NCBI RefSeq assembly: GCF_040182365.1
Contig: NZ_CP144460.1
Coordinates: 868,001-932,000, forward strand
Direction of reading: 5' to 3'
DNA length: 64,000 bases
Source of the DNA: Xanthomonas sp. 10-10
GTDB taxonomy: Bacteria; Pseudomonadota; Gammaproteobacteria; Xanthomonadales; Xanthomonadaceae
Below the pieces are notes generated by a model. The model made no database searches. It was not told the DNA's origin and saw only the letters and a list, made by a program, of their open reading frames with translations. The translations under genes and the position numbers were made by a program. Positions 37,325 to 46,621 of this stretch are shown piece after piece. Position 1 is the first letter of the stretch. Each line of letters opens with the position of its first letter.

Positions 37325-39436
37325 ATGAAGCCTGTCCTGACCTTGTTGATCGCCAGCCTGATGACCACATCTGCCTCCTCTTTCGCCGCTCTCCCGTCGC
37401 CGCCGGACGTCGCCAAGCACCCGCATGTGGTCAAGACGCCGTTTGGCGCCACCCGTAACGACGATTACTACTGGCTGCGCGACGACAAGCGCGAAGACAA
37501 GGCGATGCTGGCCTATCTCAACGCCGAGAATGCCTACACCGACCAGGTGATGGCGCCGCTCAAGCCGTTGGAAGACACGCTCTACAACGAGATCGTCGGG
37601 CGCATCAAGCAGGACGATGCCAGCGTGCCGTATCGCGAGCGCGGCTATTGGTATTACACCCGCTTCGAAGCCGGCAAGGATTACCCGATCCAGGCGCGTC
37701 GCAAGGGCAGCATGGAGGCGCCGGAAGAAGTCCTGCTGGACGTCAACCAGATGGCCCAGGGCAAGGGCTATTTCAGCGTGGGCGAGGCCGAGGTCAGTCA
37801 GGACAACCGCCTGCTTGCCTGGGCCGACGACGCCGTCGGCCGTCGCCAATACACGATTCGCTTCAAGAATCTGGACACCGGCGAGATCTATCCGGACACC
37901 GTGGAAGGCGTCTCCCCGAACGTGGTGTGGGCGGACGACAACAAGACCGTGTTCTACGTCGAAAACGACCCGGAAACGCTGCTCACCGTGCGCGTCAAGA
38001 AACACGTCCTGGGTACTGCGTCCAAGGACGACGTGCTGGTGTACGAAGAGAAGGACGACAGTTTTTACATGGGCGTGGGGCGTACCCGCGACGACAAGTA
38101 CATCACCATCGGCGTGGAAAGCACGGTGTCGTCCGAGACGCGTTATGCGCTGGCCGCCAAGCCGGACACCTTCAAGGTGCTGGCCAAGCGCGAGCGCGAT
38201 GTGGAGTACCACGCCGAACATTTCGACGGGCGTTGGGTGATCCGCACCAACGCCGATGGCGCCGAGAACTTCAAGCTGGTGACTGCGCCCACCGATGCCA
38301 CCACGCGCAAGCAGTGGACCGACTGGGTCGCCCACGATGACAAGGTCTACATCGAAAATTTCGAGCTGTTCGATGGATTCACTGCCATCGAAGAACGCTC
38401 CGGTGGCCTGGAGCGCGTGCGACTGCTCAAGCGTGATGGCAGCCATGAGTACGTCAAGGCGGATGAGCCGGCGTATTCGATGGGCTTGTCGGTCAACCCC
38501 GAGCCGGACACCGTGTGGCTGCGTTACAGCTATACATCGCTGACCACTCCGGCCACCACCTACGACCTCAACACCGCCACCGGCGAGCGCAAGGTGCTCA
38601 AGCAGCAACCGGTGATCGGCTATGACGCGAACAAGTATGAGACCGAACGCGTCTGGGTCACGGCCCGCGACGGCGTCAAGGTGCCGGTGTCGCTGGTGTA
38701 CAAGAAAGGCTTCGAGAAGGACGGCACGGCCGCGTTGTTCCAGTACGCGTACGGCAGCTACGGCATGTCGATGGACCCGTCCTTCAATCTGCCGGCGATC
38801 AGCCTGCTGGACCGTGGTGTGGTGTACGCCATCGCACACATCCGCGGCGGCCAGGAAATGGGCCGCAAGTGGTACGACGATGGCAAGCTGCTGCACAAGA
38901 AGAACACCTTCAACGATTTCGTCGACGTCACCCGCGGGCTGGTCGCGCAGGGCTACGCCGCCAAGGACCGTGTGGCGGCATCCGGCGGCAGCGCAGGTGG
39001 CCTGTTGATGGGGGCGGTGGCCAACATGGCGCCGCAGGACTATCGCGTGCTGGTGGCGCAGGTGCCATTCGTCGATGTGGTCACCACCATGCTGGATGCC
39101 AGCATCCCGTTGACTACCAATGAATACGACGAGTGGGGCAACCCGGAAACCAAGGACTACTACGACTACATGCTGTCGTATTCGCCCTACGACAATGTGC
39201 GCAAGCAGGCGTACCCGGCGATGTTCGTCGGCACCGGTCTGTGGGATTCGCAGGTGCAGTACTGGGAGCCGGCCAAGTGGGTGGCCAGGTTGCGCGACGA
39301 CAACACCGGCAAGGCTCCGATTGTGTTCCGCACCAATATGGAAGCCGGTCACGGCGGCAAATCCGGCCGCTTCCGCCGTTACCGCGAGTTGGCGGAGTCG
39401 TATGCGTTCGTGCTGGACCAGCTGGGCGTCAAGTAG
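37325..39436 (+). CDS. ptrB: oligopeptidase B, exported form (S9A)
   Basis: 703 residues with a signal peptide (MKPVLTLLIASLMTTSASSF, cleavage near FAA). The propeller starts PHVVKTPFGATRNDDYYWLRDD. The catalytic Ser556 lies in SGGSAGG, the Asp in GLWDSQVQYWEP and the His in EAGHGGKSGR, all typical of oligopeptidase B, which cuts short peptides after Arg or Lys. E. coli PtrB is cytoplasmic, so the clear signal peptide is a difference and suggests a periplasmic enzyme. The frame is open from 37250, but the signal peptide fixes the start at 37325. Confidence 0.93.
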   Translation: MKPVLTLLIASLMTTSASSFAALPSPPDVAKHPHVVKTPFGATRNDDYYWLRDDKREDKAMLAYLNAENAYTDQVMAPLKPLEDTLYNEIVGRIKQDDASVPYRERGYWYYTRFEAGKDYPIQARRKGSMEAPEEVLLDVNQMAQGKGYFSVGEAEVSQDNRLLAWADDAVGRRQYTIRFKNLDTGEIYPDTVEGVSPNVVWADDNKTVFYVENDPETLLTVRVKKHVLGTASKDDVLVYEEKDDSFYMGVGRTRDDKYITIGVESTVSSETRYALAAKPDTFKVLAKRERDVEYHAEHFDGRWVIRTNADGAENFKLVTAPTDATTRKQWTDWVAHDDKVYIENFELFDGFTAIEERSGGLERVRLLKRDGSHEYVKADEPAYSMGLSVNPEPDTVWLRYSYTSLTTPATTYDLNTATGERKVLKQQPVIGYDANKYETERVWVTARDGVKVPVSLVYKKGFEKDGTAALFQYAYGSYGMSMDPSFNLPAISLLDRGVVYAIAHIRGGQEMGRKWYDDGKLLHKKNTFNDFVDVTRGLVAQGYAAKDRVAASGGSAGGLLMGAVANMAPQDYRVLVAQVPFVDVVTTMLDASIPLTTNEYDEWGNPETKDYYDYMLSYSPYDNVRKQAYPAMFVGTGLWDSQVQYWEPAKWVARLRDDNTGKAPIVFRTNMEAGHGGKSGRFRRYRELAESYAFVLDQLGVK

Positions 39437-39810
39437 CTGGGGAGCCGGGATTGGGGAGTCGGGACTCGGGATTCGCCAAGGCGGATGGCTGAGGTTTCGG
39501 TGGTGAGTGCATCACGGTGAGGTGGGGCGGTTGGTTTCCGGCCTCCTTGGTGTGTTTCTGCCTCCTGCCGTTGCCCCCGCTTGGGCTCGTTGTTGTTGCT
39601 CTTTTCCCCGGTTGCTTGAAAGTGAGTTGAGCACCGCCGCCACGCTTGGCCGAAGAGGCGTGCTTGTCCGAGTGCAGCGCGTCTGGCCGCCGTGCCCTGC
39701 CTTGCCAAACGCGCGGCGAACGGTGACGCTGGATTCCAAGGCCTCCACCGGCAGCTGCAGTGGCTGCGCCGACAACGCGCAGGCCAGGCCACCTCACCCC
39801 GGTCTGGTCG
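39437..39810. other. intergenic region with a gggattcggga-type repeat half
   Basis: About 375 bp. The first 45 bp (ggagccgggattggggagtc then gggactcgggattcg) match one arm of the palindromic element between hslV and hslU (44402-44513). The rest (39520-39780) has pyrimidine-rich stretches such as ctcgttgttgttgctctttt, but no ORF of family character. Confidence 0.55.
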
Positions 39811-39816
39811 TATCAT
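39811..39816 (+). promoter_or_regulatory. -10-like box, possible leaderless promoter of the DUF454 gene
   Basis: tatcat ends 6 nt before ATG 39823 and no Shine-Dalgarno is present, the same spacing as at hemC, ubiE and the WYL regulator gene. Confidence 0.35.
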
Positions 39817-39822
39817 TTGCAC

Positions 39823-40221
39823 ATGACGCGACCGAACCGATTTCGCTGGGCCTGGTGGTTGCTGGCGTATGCCAGCCTGGCGACCGGCATTGTCGGGATC
39901 TTTGTGCCGGGATTGCCGACCACGGTGTTCATCCTGATTTCGGCCTGGGCGGCGTCGCGTGGGTCCGAGCGGCTGCATGCCTGGCTGCTGTCGCATCCGC
40001 GTTTCGGGCCGGCAATCGTGGAGTGGCAGACCTATCGGGCGGTCAGTCGCAAGGCCAAGTGGATGGCGACGCTGACGATGACCCTGTGCGCCGGCATCAT
40101 GCTGTGGTGCGTGCCGGTGTTCTGGGTGAAATGCCTGTCGATCGGCAGCATGACGGTGGTGGCGATCTGGTTGTGGCTGCGTCCGGAGCCACCGCCGCGC
40201 GCGCTGCAAACGCCGCACTGA
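39823..40221 (+). CDS. DUF454 (YbaN) family inner-membrane protein
   Basis: 132 residues, three to four TM segments. Family phrases: WWLLAYASLATGIVGIFVPGLPTT, ISAWAASRGSERLHAWLLSHPRFGP and the aromatic-rich end. YbaN/DUF454 proteins are small inner-membrane proteins of unknown function. Upstream of lptM by 39 bp on the same strand, but lptM seems to have its own promoter. Confidence 0.87.
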   Translation: MTRPNRFRWAWWLLAYASLATGIVGIFVPGLPTTVFILISAWAASRGSERLHAWLLSHPRFGPAIVEWQTYRAVSRKAKWMATLTMTLCAGIMLWCVPVFWVKCLSIGSMTVVAIWLWLRPEPPPRALQTPH

Positions 40222-40247
40222 GCGCACGGCAGTCAGGGTGTTCTGGC

Positions 40248-40253
40248 TATACT
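40248..40253 (+). promoter_or_regulatory. -10-like box upstream of lptM
   Basis: tatact lies 7 nt before the lptM ATG; no Shine-Dalgarno between them, so the transcript may be leaderless. No clear -35. Confidence 0.4.
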
Positions 40254-40260
40254 CCGGTCC

Positions 40261-40515
40261 ATGAGCATCATGTCCCGACCTTCCGTTCGTCTCGCACTGG
40301 TTGGTGCGACCTTTGTCCTGCTTGCCGCTTGCGGCAACAAGGGCCCGCTGGTGATGCCGCAGAAGCCGGTGCCGGTGGAAGCCCAGCCCGTGCCGCAGCC
40401 GCCGGATGCGCCGCAACCGCTGGATGAGTCCACACCTGCGCCCGCGCCGGTGGAGACAGACAGCAAGCCCGCATCCACCACCGACCAGCCCGCTAGCAGC
40501 GGCAATGAGCGCTGA
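40261..40515 (+). CDS. lptM: LPS translocon maturation chaperone LptM (YifL), lipoprotein
   Basis: 84 residues. Signal peptide with lipobox LLAAC (Cys24) and the family hallmark [10 protein letters not shown] directly after it, then a Pro-rich disordered tail. In E. coli LptM helps the LptDE translocon form its native disulfides in the outer membrane. Its place just before dapF, DUF484 and xerC is the same as in enterobacteria, which supports the call. The last 11 bases overlap dapF. Confidence 0.88.
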   Translation: MSIMSRPSVRLALVGATFVLLAACGNKGPLVMPQKPVPVEAQPVPQPPDAPQPLDESTPAPAPVETDSKPASTTDQPASSGNER

Positions 40516-41356
40516 CGGTCGCAGCGAGCGTCTGCGTTTCACAAAAATGCATGGCGCCGGCAACGATTTCGTGGTGCTGGACCTGCGCGACGGCACGCCG
40601 CCGCCGGATGCTGCGCTGGCAGCGCGCCTGGCAGATCGACACTTCGGGGTCGGCTGCGATCAGATCCTGACCATCGAAGCCCCGCGCAGCGAAGGCGCAG
40701 TGGCGGCCTACGGCATCTGGAATTCCGACGGCTCGGCCGCGCGTCAATGCGGCAACGGCGCGCGCTGCGTCGCGGCCTGGCTGGTGCGTGATGGAACCGC
40801 GCAGGGCGAGCGCTTCCTCATCGACAGCCCGGTCACCGCACATGCGGTGGAGCAGGTGGATGCGGGAACGTATGCGGTGGCCATGGGCGTGCCGCAGTTC
40901 GAGCCCACGCAGATTCCGCTGGCCGGCTTTGCGCATGCGCGCGACGAATACTCGCTGCCCGTGCACGGCGAGACGGTACGCTTTGGTGCAGTGTCGATGG
41001 GCAACCCGCATGCCGTGCTGGAGGTTGGCCGTGTCGATGCCGCCCCGGTGGAGCGTGTGGGCAGCTTGCTGCAGCAAAACGCTGCATTCCCCAATTCGGT
41101 CAATGTCGGGTTCGCGCAGGTGGTGGATCCCACGCATGTGCGTCTGCGCGTGTTCGAGCGCGGCGTCGGCGAAACGCTGGCCTGCGGCAGCGGTGCGTGC
41201 GCGGCTGCGGTGGTGCTGATGCAGCGCGGCCGCGTCGAGCGCGACGTGCGCGTGTCGTTGCCCGGCGGCGAGCTGCAGATTCGCTGGCCCGACGATGCGC
41301 AGGAGGTGGTGATGTCCGGCCCGGCGGTGTTCGTCTTCGATGGAGAATGGAACTGA
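40505..41356 (+). CDS. dapF: diaminopimelate epimerase
   Basis: 283 residues. Converts LL- to meso-diaminopimelate for lysine and peptidoglycan synthesis, in the cytoplasm. The two catalytic Cys are C82 (RQCGNGARC) and C227 (ACGSGACAA). Other signatures are [13 protein letters not shown] and [12 protein letters not shown] 40505 overlaps the end of lptM by 11 bp, and its stop overlaps the next start (TGATG), so translation is likely coupled along lptM-dapF-DUF484. Confidence 0.97.
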   Translation: MSADGRSERLRFTKMHGAGNDFVVLDLRDGTPPPDAALAARLADRHFGVGCDQILTIEAPRSEGAVAAYGIWNSDGSAARQCGNGARCVAAWLVRDGTAQGERFLIDSPVTAHAVEQVDAGTYAVAMGVPQFEPTQIPLAGFAHARDEYSLPVHGETVRFGAVSMGNPHAVLEVGRVDAAPVERVGSLLQQNAAFPNSVNVGFAQVVDPTHVRLRVFERGVGETLACGSGACAAAVVLMQRGRVERDVRVSLPGGELQIRWPDDAQEVVMSGPAVFVFDGEWN

Positions 41357-42027
41357 TGAGCGACAACACGGACAAGTTCAGTGCGCACGAGGTCGCAACG
41401 TGGTTGCGTCGCCATCCCACCTTTCTCAAGCAATTCCCCGATCTGGCGGTGAGCCTGCTGGTGCCGCGCGACGATGGTCCTACCGCGTCGCTGGCGACCT
41501 ATCAGCTGGAAGTGTTGCGCGACAAGAACCGCGAGCTGTCGCGGCGCCTGCACGAGCTGGGCAGCAATGCGCAGGTCAATGAGCGGCTGGCGGTGCGCAC
41601 CCACCAACTCACGCTGGCACTGATGCGCCAGACCACGGCCGCCGATACGCTCAAGGCGATGGCTGCGTCGTTGGCAGAAGATTTCAACGGTGAGCTGGTG
41701 CGGCTGGTCGTGCTCGCGCCGGTCGCCGGCCTGAACGCGGATTGGTTGCAGGTGATCGCCGCCGACGATGCGCGCCTGGCCCCGTTTCGCGATTGCCTGA
41801 GCGATGGCGAGCCGATCTGCGGCCGGCTGCAGGCTGAAAAACACGCGCTGCTGTATGCCGAACAGGCGGATGCGGTGCAATCCACCGCGTTGCTGCCGTT
41901 GCCGGGTGTCGGCCTGATTGCGGTCGGCAGCAGCGATGCCAACCGGTTCTATCCCGGCATGGGCACCTTGTTCCTGCGCATGATGGGCGAGTCGCTGGGC
42001 GTGGCGCTGCAGCGTTTCACGGCGTGA
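41356..42027 (+). CDS. DUF484 family protein (GAF-like)
   Basis: 223 residues. N-terminal region FSAHEVATWLRRHPTFLKQFPDLAVSLLVP, a coiled helix (LEVLRDKNRELSRRLHELGSNAQVNERL) and a GAF-like C-terminal domain (ALLPLPGVGLIAVGSSDANRFYPGMGTLFLR). This is DUF484, which is found between dapF and xerC in many proteobacteria. Function unknown, but the constant neighbourhood hints at a link to the recombinase. The start ATG overlaps the dapF stop by one base, with a GGAG just upstream. Confidence 0.9.
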   Translation: MSDNTDKFSAHEVATWLRRHPTFLKQFPDLAVSLLVPRDDGPTASLATYQLEVLRDKNRELSRRLHELGSNAQVNERLAVRTHQLTLALMRQTTAADTLKAMAASLAEDFNGELVRLVVLAPVAGLNADWLQVIAADDARLAPFRDCLSDGEPICGRLQAEKHALLYAEQADAVQSTALLPLPGVGLIAVGSSDANRFYPGMGTLFLRMMGESLGVALQRFTA

Positions 42028-42102
42028 TGGCAGTGGCAGGCCATGCAATGCGCGGCCTGCTGTGCACCCCAGCGTCGCTGCGGCGGCGGCAGGGTAGCTG
42101 AG

Positions 42103-43011
42103 ATGTCCTCGGTCGAAGGATTTCTGGCGTATCTGCAGGTCGAACGTCAGGTGTCGGCGCACACGCTGGATGCGTATCGGCGCGATCTTGCCGCGTTGCT
42201 GAGCTGGGCAGCCGAGCACAAGGATGCTACGGGTGCCGCGGTCGGGTTGGACGTCGCACAGCTGGACAGCGCGCAGCTGCGTCAGTTTGTTGCGGCAGAA
42301 CACCGGCGCGGCCTGTCCGCCAAGAGCCTGCAGCGGCGCCTGTCTGCATGCCGCAGCTATTACGCCTGGTTGCTCAAGCACGGCCGTATCGCGGCCAGCC
42401 CCGCGGCGGCGTTGCGGGCGCCCAAGGCGCCGCGCAAGTTGCCGCAGGTGCTCGATGCCGATGAGGCCGTGCGCCTGGTCGAGGTTCCGACGGATGCGCC
42501 GCTGGGCTTGCGCGATCGCGCATTGCTGGAACTGTTCTATTCGTCGGGGTTGCGCTTGAGCGAGCTCTGCGCATTGCGCTGGCGCGATCTGGATCTGGCC
42601 AGCGGCCTGGTGATGGTGCTGGGCAAGGGCGGCAAGCAGCGCCTGGTGCCGGTGGGTTCGCATGCGATTGCGGCCTTGCGCCAATGGCAGCGCGACAGCG
42701 GCGGACGTGCCGAAACGCATGTCTTCCCCGGGCGCGCCGGCGGTGCGATTTCGCAGCGTGCGGTGCAGATCCGCATCAAGCAATTGGCCGTGCGCCAGGG
42801 CATGTTCAAGGACGTGCACCCGCATATGCTGCGGCACAGTTTTGCCAGCCATATCCTGGAGTCGTCGGGCGATCTGCGCGGTGTGCAGGAGCTGCTCGGT
42901 CATTCCGATATCGCCACCACGCAGATCTACACGCACCTGGATTTCCAGCACCTGGCCAAGGTCTACGACGCCGCGCATCCGCGTGCCAAGCGCAAGAAGT
43001 CTACCGACTGA
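42103..43011 (+). CDS. xerC: tyrosine recombinase XerC
   Basis: 302 residues. With XerD it resolves chromosome dimers at dif. N-terminal SAM-like core-binding domain (VEGFLAYLQVERQVSAHTLDAYRRDL). The catalytic domain has Arg151 (SGLRLSEL), Lys175 (LGKGGKQR), His241 and Arg244 (HPHMLRHSF), His267 (LGHSDIATT) and the nucleophile Tyr276 (QIYTH). All six are present. Start at ATG 42103 with a weak ribosome-binding site; the frame is open to 42043. Confidence 0.96.
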   Translation: MSSVEGFLAYLQVERQVSAHTLDAYRRDLAALLSWAAEHKDATGAAVGLDVAQLDSAQLRQFVAAEHRRGLSAKSLQRRLSACRSYYAWLLKHGRIAASPAAALRAPKAPRKLPQVLDADEAVRLVEVPTDAPLGLRDRALLELFYSSGLRLSELCALRWRDLDLASGLVMVLGKGGKQRLVPVGSHAIAALRQWQRDSGGRAETHVFPGRAGGAISQRAVQIRIKQLAVRQGMFKDVHPHMLRHSFASHILESSGDLRGVQELLGHSDIATTQIYTHLDFQHLAKVYDAAHPRAKRKKSTD

Positions 43012-43188
43012 GCGGCTGATCGTCGCGGACCGGGCAGGCACGCGATTGCATCGGCGCGCTCGGCAGGTTGCTGCAGTGTCAGTGCGCAGGACTGGGCGAA
43101 CGCACTTGCAGGGGTGTCATGTCCGAACACGGCGAGCGGGCCCGGCATGCGCGCGTCATCCTGGGCTTCCAATCCCTGGAAGATCAAC

Positions 43189-43662
43189 ATGGCCACCTTC
43201 CGTCTGACCGGACTCGATCCGGCCCTGTTCACCCACCTGCATGGACTCGACGATGCTGCGCTGGCAAGCCATCAGGCCGTGCGCGTGATCGCCGATGCCG
43301 ACCATGGGTTTCCCTGTCGCGTCAGCCTGCAGGATGCGCGCGCGGGTGAACCGCTGCTGTTGTTGCCCTACCTGCATCAACCCGCCGACTCGCCCTACCG
43401 CGCCAGCGGGCCGATCTTCGTCCGCAGTGCGGCGACACCGGCGCAGCTGCAGCCCGATGCGGTACCACCGGCGATCCGCTCACGGCTGATATCGCTACGT
43501 AGCTACGATCATCGTGATCATCTGGTCGCCGCCGAGGTGTGCGCAGGGGAACAGGTTGCCGCGTGGCTGCGGCATTGCCTGGATGACCGGCAGATCGCCT
43601 ACGTGCACCTGCACCACGCACGCCAGGGCTGTTACGCGTGCCGTGCGGAACGTGTGGGGTGA
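43189..43662 (+). CDS. DUF1203 family protein
   Basis: 157 residues. Family phrases GFPCRVSLQDARAGEPLLLLPY, SPYRASGPIFVR, RLISLRSYDHRDHLV and YVHLHHARQGCYACRAERV. The conserved Cys in FPCRVSL and GCYACR and the His pair in LHHA suggest a metal- or cofactor-binding pocket, but no activity is known for the family. Located alone between xerC and hslV on the same strand. ATG 43189 gives the family N-terminus. Confidence 0.88.
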   Translation: MATFRLTGLDPALFTHLHGLDDAALASHQAVRVIADADHGFPCRVSLQDARAGEPLLLLPYLHQPADSPYRASGPIFVRSAATPAQLQPDAVPPAIRSRLISLRSYDHRDHLVAAEVCAGEQVAAWLRHCLDDRQIAYVHLHHARQGCYACRAERVG

Positions 43663-43851
43663 ATCATCCCAGGGGCGATGCAACGCGCAAGCACGGTGGC
43701 CTGAGTGGTCCGCGATGAGGCATCGCGCGCGCTGCCGTAGCGGCGCCTGGCGCGCGCCCATGCGTCGGCGCTGCGGTCTGCGGCGCATCGGCGCAGCGCG
43801 CTTGAACCCGGCAGGGGCGTCCCCACCTCATTGGAAACCCCCGGAGGACCC

Positions 43852-44403
43852 ATGGACCCCAGCCAGAATCCCAACATCGTTCACGCCACCACCATCATTT
43901 CGGTTCGGCGTGGTGGGCACGTCGCCGTCGCGGGCGATGGCCAGGTCACGCTCGGCCACACCGTCATGAAGGGCAACGCGCGCAAGGTGCGCCGGCTCGG
44001 TCGCGAGGGTCAGGTCCTGGCCGGGTTTGCCGGTGCCGCCGCCGATGCGTTTACGCTGTTCGAACTGTTCGAAGCCAAACTCGACAAGCATGGGCAATTG
44101 ACCCGTGCCGCCGTGGAGTTGGCCAAGGATTGGCGCACCGAGCGCCGCCTGGGCAAGCTCGAAGCGTTGCTTGCGGTCGCCGATAAAGAAACCTCGTTGA
44201 TCATCAGCGGCACCGGCGATGTGATCGAACCGGAAGACGGCATCATCGCCATCGGTTCCGGCGGCTCGTACGCCTTGTCGGCCGCCCGCGCGCTGCTGGC
44301 GCACACCGAGCTCGATGCCAAGACCATCGCCACCGAAGCGATCAATATCGCTGGCGATATCTGCATCTATACCAATCGCAACGTGGTGGTCGAGGAGCTG
44401 TGA
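43852..44403 (+). CDS. hslV: ATP-dependent protease peptidase subunit HslV
   Basis: 183 residues. Threonine peptidase that forms the dodecameric core of the HslUV (ClpYQ) protease. The active-site Thr is in the [10 protein letters not shown] segment at residues 13-14. The protein starts with a longer than usual leader ([12 protein letters not shown]) that must be removed to free the Thr. Other motifs: [30 protein letters not shown] and [14 protein letters not shown] lies 5 nt before ATG 43852. hslU follows 109 bp downstream, separated by a palindromic element. Confidence 0.96.
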   Translation: MDPSQNPNIVHATTIISVRRGGHVAVAGDGQVTLGHTVMKGNARKVRRLGREGQVLAGFAGAAADAFTLFELFEAKLDKHGQLTRAAVELAKDWRTERRLGKLEALLAVADKETSLIISGTGDVIEPEDGIIAIGSGGSYALSAARALLAHTELDAKTIATEAINIAGDICIYTNRNVVVEEL

Positions 44404-44513
44404 TTCGGGAGTGGGGAATCGGGAATCGCAACAGCGGTTTCGGTTCCACCCCGACGACATAGGCTATTGATTTCGCGCTTGCGATTCCCCTTTCCCCATT
44501 CTCGATTCCCCAA
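44402..44513. repeat. palindromic element with gggaatcg arms between hslV and hslU
   Basis: Left arm about 44402-44431 (gattcgggagtggggaatcg then ggaatcgcaa), right arm about 44481-44512 (ttgcgattcccctttcccca then ttctcgattcccc). The arms pair over roughly 30 nt with mismatches. A half copy lies at 39440-39480. The right arm runs up to the hslU ATG, so this element replaces the normal leader and ribosome-binding site. Confidence 0.8.
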
Positions 44514-45880
44514 TGCCAAATTCCGATACTTCAACCATGACTCCGCGCGAAATCGTGCAGGAGCTCGACCGTCATATCGTTGGCCAGCACGACGCCAAGC
44601 GCGCGGTGGCCATCGCGCTGCGTAATCGTTGGCGGCGCATGCAGCTGCCCGAAGAGCTGCGCAACGAGGTGATGCCCAAGAACATCCTGATGATCGGCCC
44701 GACCGGCGTCGGCAAGACCGAGATCGCGCGACGTCTGGCAACCTTGGCCAATGCGCCGTTCGTCAAGGTGGAAGCCACGCGCTTTACCGAAGTGGGTTAC
44801 GTCGGCAAGGACGTGGAGCAGATCATCCGCGATCTGGCCGATACCTCGGTCAAGTTGTACCGCGAGCAGGCCAAGGTGCGTGTGCGCAACCAGGCCGAAG
44901 AACGTGCCGAAGATCGCATCCTGGATGCGCTGCTGCCACGCCGCGCAGCCGGTATTGGCTTCGATCCGGAAGCCGCGCGCAACGAGCCGTCGTCGCAGGA
45001 CAACGATACCCGCATCAAGTTCCGCCGCATGCTGCGCAATGGCGAGCTGGACGAGCGCGAAATCGAACTGGACGTCGCGATCAACGCCAGCATGGACATC
45101 ATGACCCCGCCGGGCATGGAAGAAATGGGCCAGCAGCTGCGCCAGATGTTTTCCAACCTGGGCAGCGGCAAGTCGCAGAAGCGCAAGCTCACCATCAAGG
45201 CAGCGCGCCCGCTGTTGATCGAAGAAGAAGCCGGCAAGCTGGTCAACGAAGACGACGTGCGTGCAGCGGCGATCGAAGCCTGCGAGCAGCACGGCATCGT
45301 GTTCATCGATGAAATCGACAAGGTCGCCAAGCGCGGCGAAGCCGGTTCCAACGGCGGCGATGTGAGTCGCGAAGGTGTGCAGCGCGATCTGCTGCCGCTG
45401 GTGGAAGGCTCCAACGTGTCGACCAAGTACGGCACGGTCAAGACCGACCATATCCTGTTCATTGCCTCCGGCGCCTTCCATCTGGCAAAGCCCAGCGATC
45501 TGATTCCGGAGTTGCAGGGGCGCTTTCCGATCCGGGTGGAACTGACCGCGCTGACCAAGGCCGATTTCGTGCGCATCCTCACCGAGCCCAAGGCCGCGTT
45601 GATCAAGCAGTACGAAGCCTTGCTGCAGACCGAAGGTGTCACGCTGACCTTCGGCGCGGACGCTGTCGACCGCCTGGCCGAGATCGCCGCGCAGGTCAAC
45701 GAGCGGCAGGAAAACATCGGTGCGCGGCGTCTGCACACGGTGTTGGAGCGTCTGCTCGATGTGCTGAGCTACGAGGCGCCGGATCGCGACGGTCAGAGCG
45801 TCACCGTCGATGCGGCCTATGTCGATGCGCAGCTCGGCGAGCTGGTGCAGGATCCGGACCTGAGCCGCTACATCCTCTGA
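44513..45880 (+). CDS. hslU: HslU ATPase subunit of the HslUV protease
   Basis: 455 residues. AAA+ unfoldase that feeds proteins to HslV. Start region [16 protein letters not shown], Walker [10 protein letters not shown], pore motif GYVGKDVE, the I-domain (about 110-240), Walker [10 protein letters not shown], sensor-2 region IGARRLHT. The C-terminus is SRYIL, the tail that docks into HslV. No Shine-Dalgarno is seen before ATG 44513; ATG 44537 (MTPREIVQ) is an alternative and would match the E. coli start region. The leader is made by the palindromic repeat. Confidence 0.97.
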   Translation: MPNSDTSTMTPREIVQELDRHIVGQHDAKRAVAIALRNRWRRMQLPEELRNEVMPKNILMIGPTGVGKTEIARRLATLANAPFVKVEATRFTEVGYVGKDVEQIIRDLADTSVKLYREQAKVRVRNQAEERAEDRILDALLPRRAAGIGFDPEAARNEPSSQDNDTRIKFRRMLRNGELDEREIELDVAINASMDIMTPPGMEEMGQQLRQMFSNLGSGKSQKRKLTIKAARPLLIEEEAGKLVNEDDVRAAAIEACEQHGIVFIDEIDKVAKRGEAGSNGGDVSREGVQRDLLPLVEGSNVSTKYGTVKTDHILFIASGAFHLAKPSDLIPELQGRFPIRVELTALTKADFVRILTEPKAALIKQYEALLQTEGVTLTFGADAVDRLAEIAAQVNERQENIGARRLHTVLERLLDVLSYEAPDRDGQSVTVDAAYVDAQLGELVQDPDLSRYIL

Positions 45881-46621
45881 GCGCAGCGCACCTGCGCGCA
45901 CCTGCCGGATGCAATGCATGGATGGCATCGGCATCAAATGCGTTGCAAGCACGGCAGGAACGCCTAACAGAACGATGCAAGAGGTGGCTTTGTTAGCCGC
46001 ATCCTGTCAGATGTAGTCAAAAGCCGAGTCGGTCGAGGGCGCGGCGCCCTCACCGCTTGCGGGACACGCCGTGAATCCGTCCCTGGAGGCTCGGTGGCGG
46101 CATCCATGCCGCCACACGGTCCCGCAAGCGGCGAGGACACCGCACCTAACGTTGGTCGGCGCTCGCATAAAAGCTGCTTGTTGCCCGACTTGCGTAATGC
46201 GTTGCTTGCACATGCACGCCGACCATCTCCGCTAGTCCTGGCCCGCGCACCGTCGCGGGACCTTACGCGGCATGGATGCCGCGTAAGAGCCTCCATGGAC
46301 GGATTTACGGCGTGTCCTGCGATGGTGGGCGGGCAAGGGCCCTGCAGCCAAGCTGCAGATCAGCCGCCCTGCAGCCAAACCGCTGCAGCCAGGCGGCAGA
46401 TCAGTCCCCGCAACGAAGGTCCAACTCATCGGCTCTGCATACATCTGCCTGAAGTCGTCTGTCAGCAGCTCCCAGCGAACAGCATCACGCCACACGGCCG
46501 GCCTTCTCGTTGCAGTCTTTCTTTCCTCACGTGCCGAGGAAGGCGCCCGAAGAGTGGATGGAGGCAGTACGTCAGCCGTCATCTGCACCGCACATCAAAC
46601 CCGTTGCACCCAGCAAACCGC
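45881..46621. other. 741-bp intergenic region with an inverted copy of the ~290-bp repeat
   Basis: Between hslU (plus) and the deaminase gene (minus), so between convergent genes. The middle (46030-46355) is the repeat listed separately. Around 46350-46405 the phrase gcagccaag/aacc...cagatcag is repeated. The remainder shows no gene. Confidence 0.6.
46030..46355. repeat. inverted, rearranged copy of the ~290-bp repeat family
   Basis: On the minus strand it follows the same order of phrases as the units at 21284-22140. From the plus strand: cgagggcgcgg(c/t)..ctc, gcttgcgggacacgccgt, tggcggcatccatgccgcc, gcggcgaggacaccgcac, gccgaccatct, gtcgcgggaccttacgcggc, catggatgccgcgtaagag and gatggtgggcgggcaagggc. 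About one unit, with a unique insertion of some 80 bp near 46150-46225. Confidence 0.8.
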
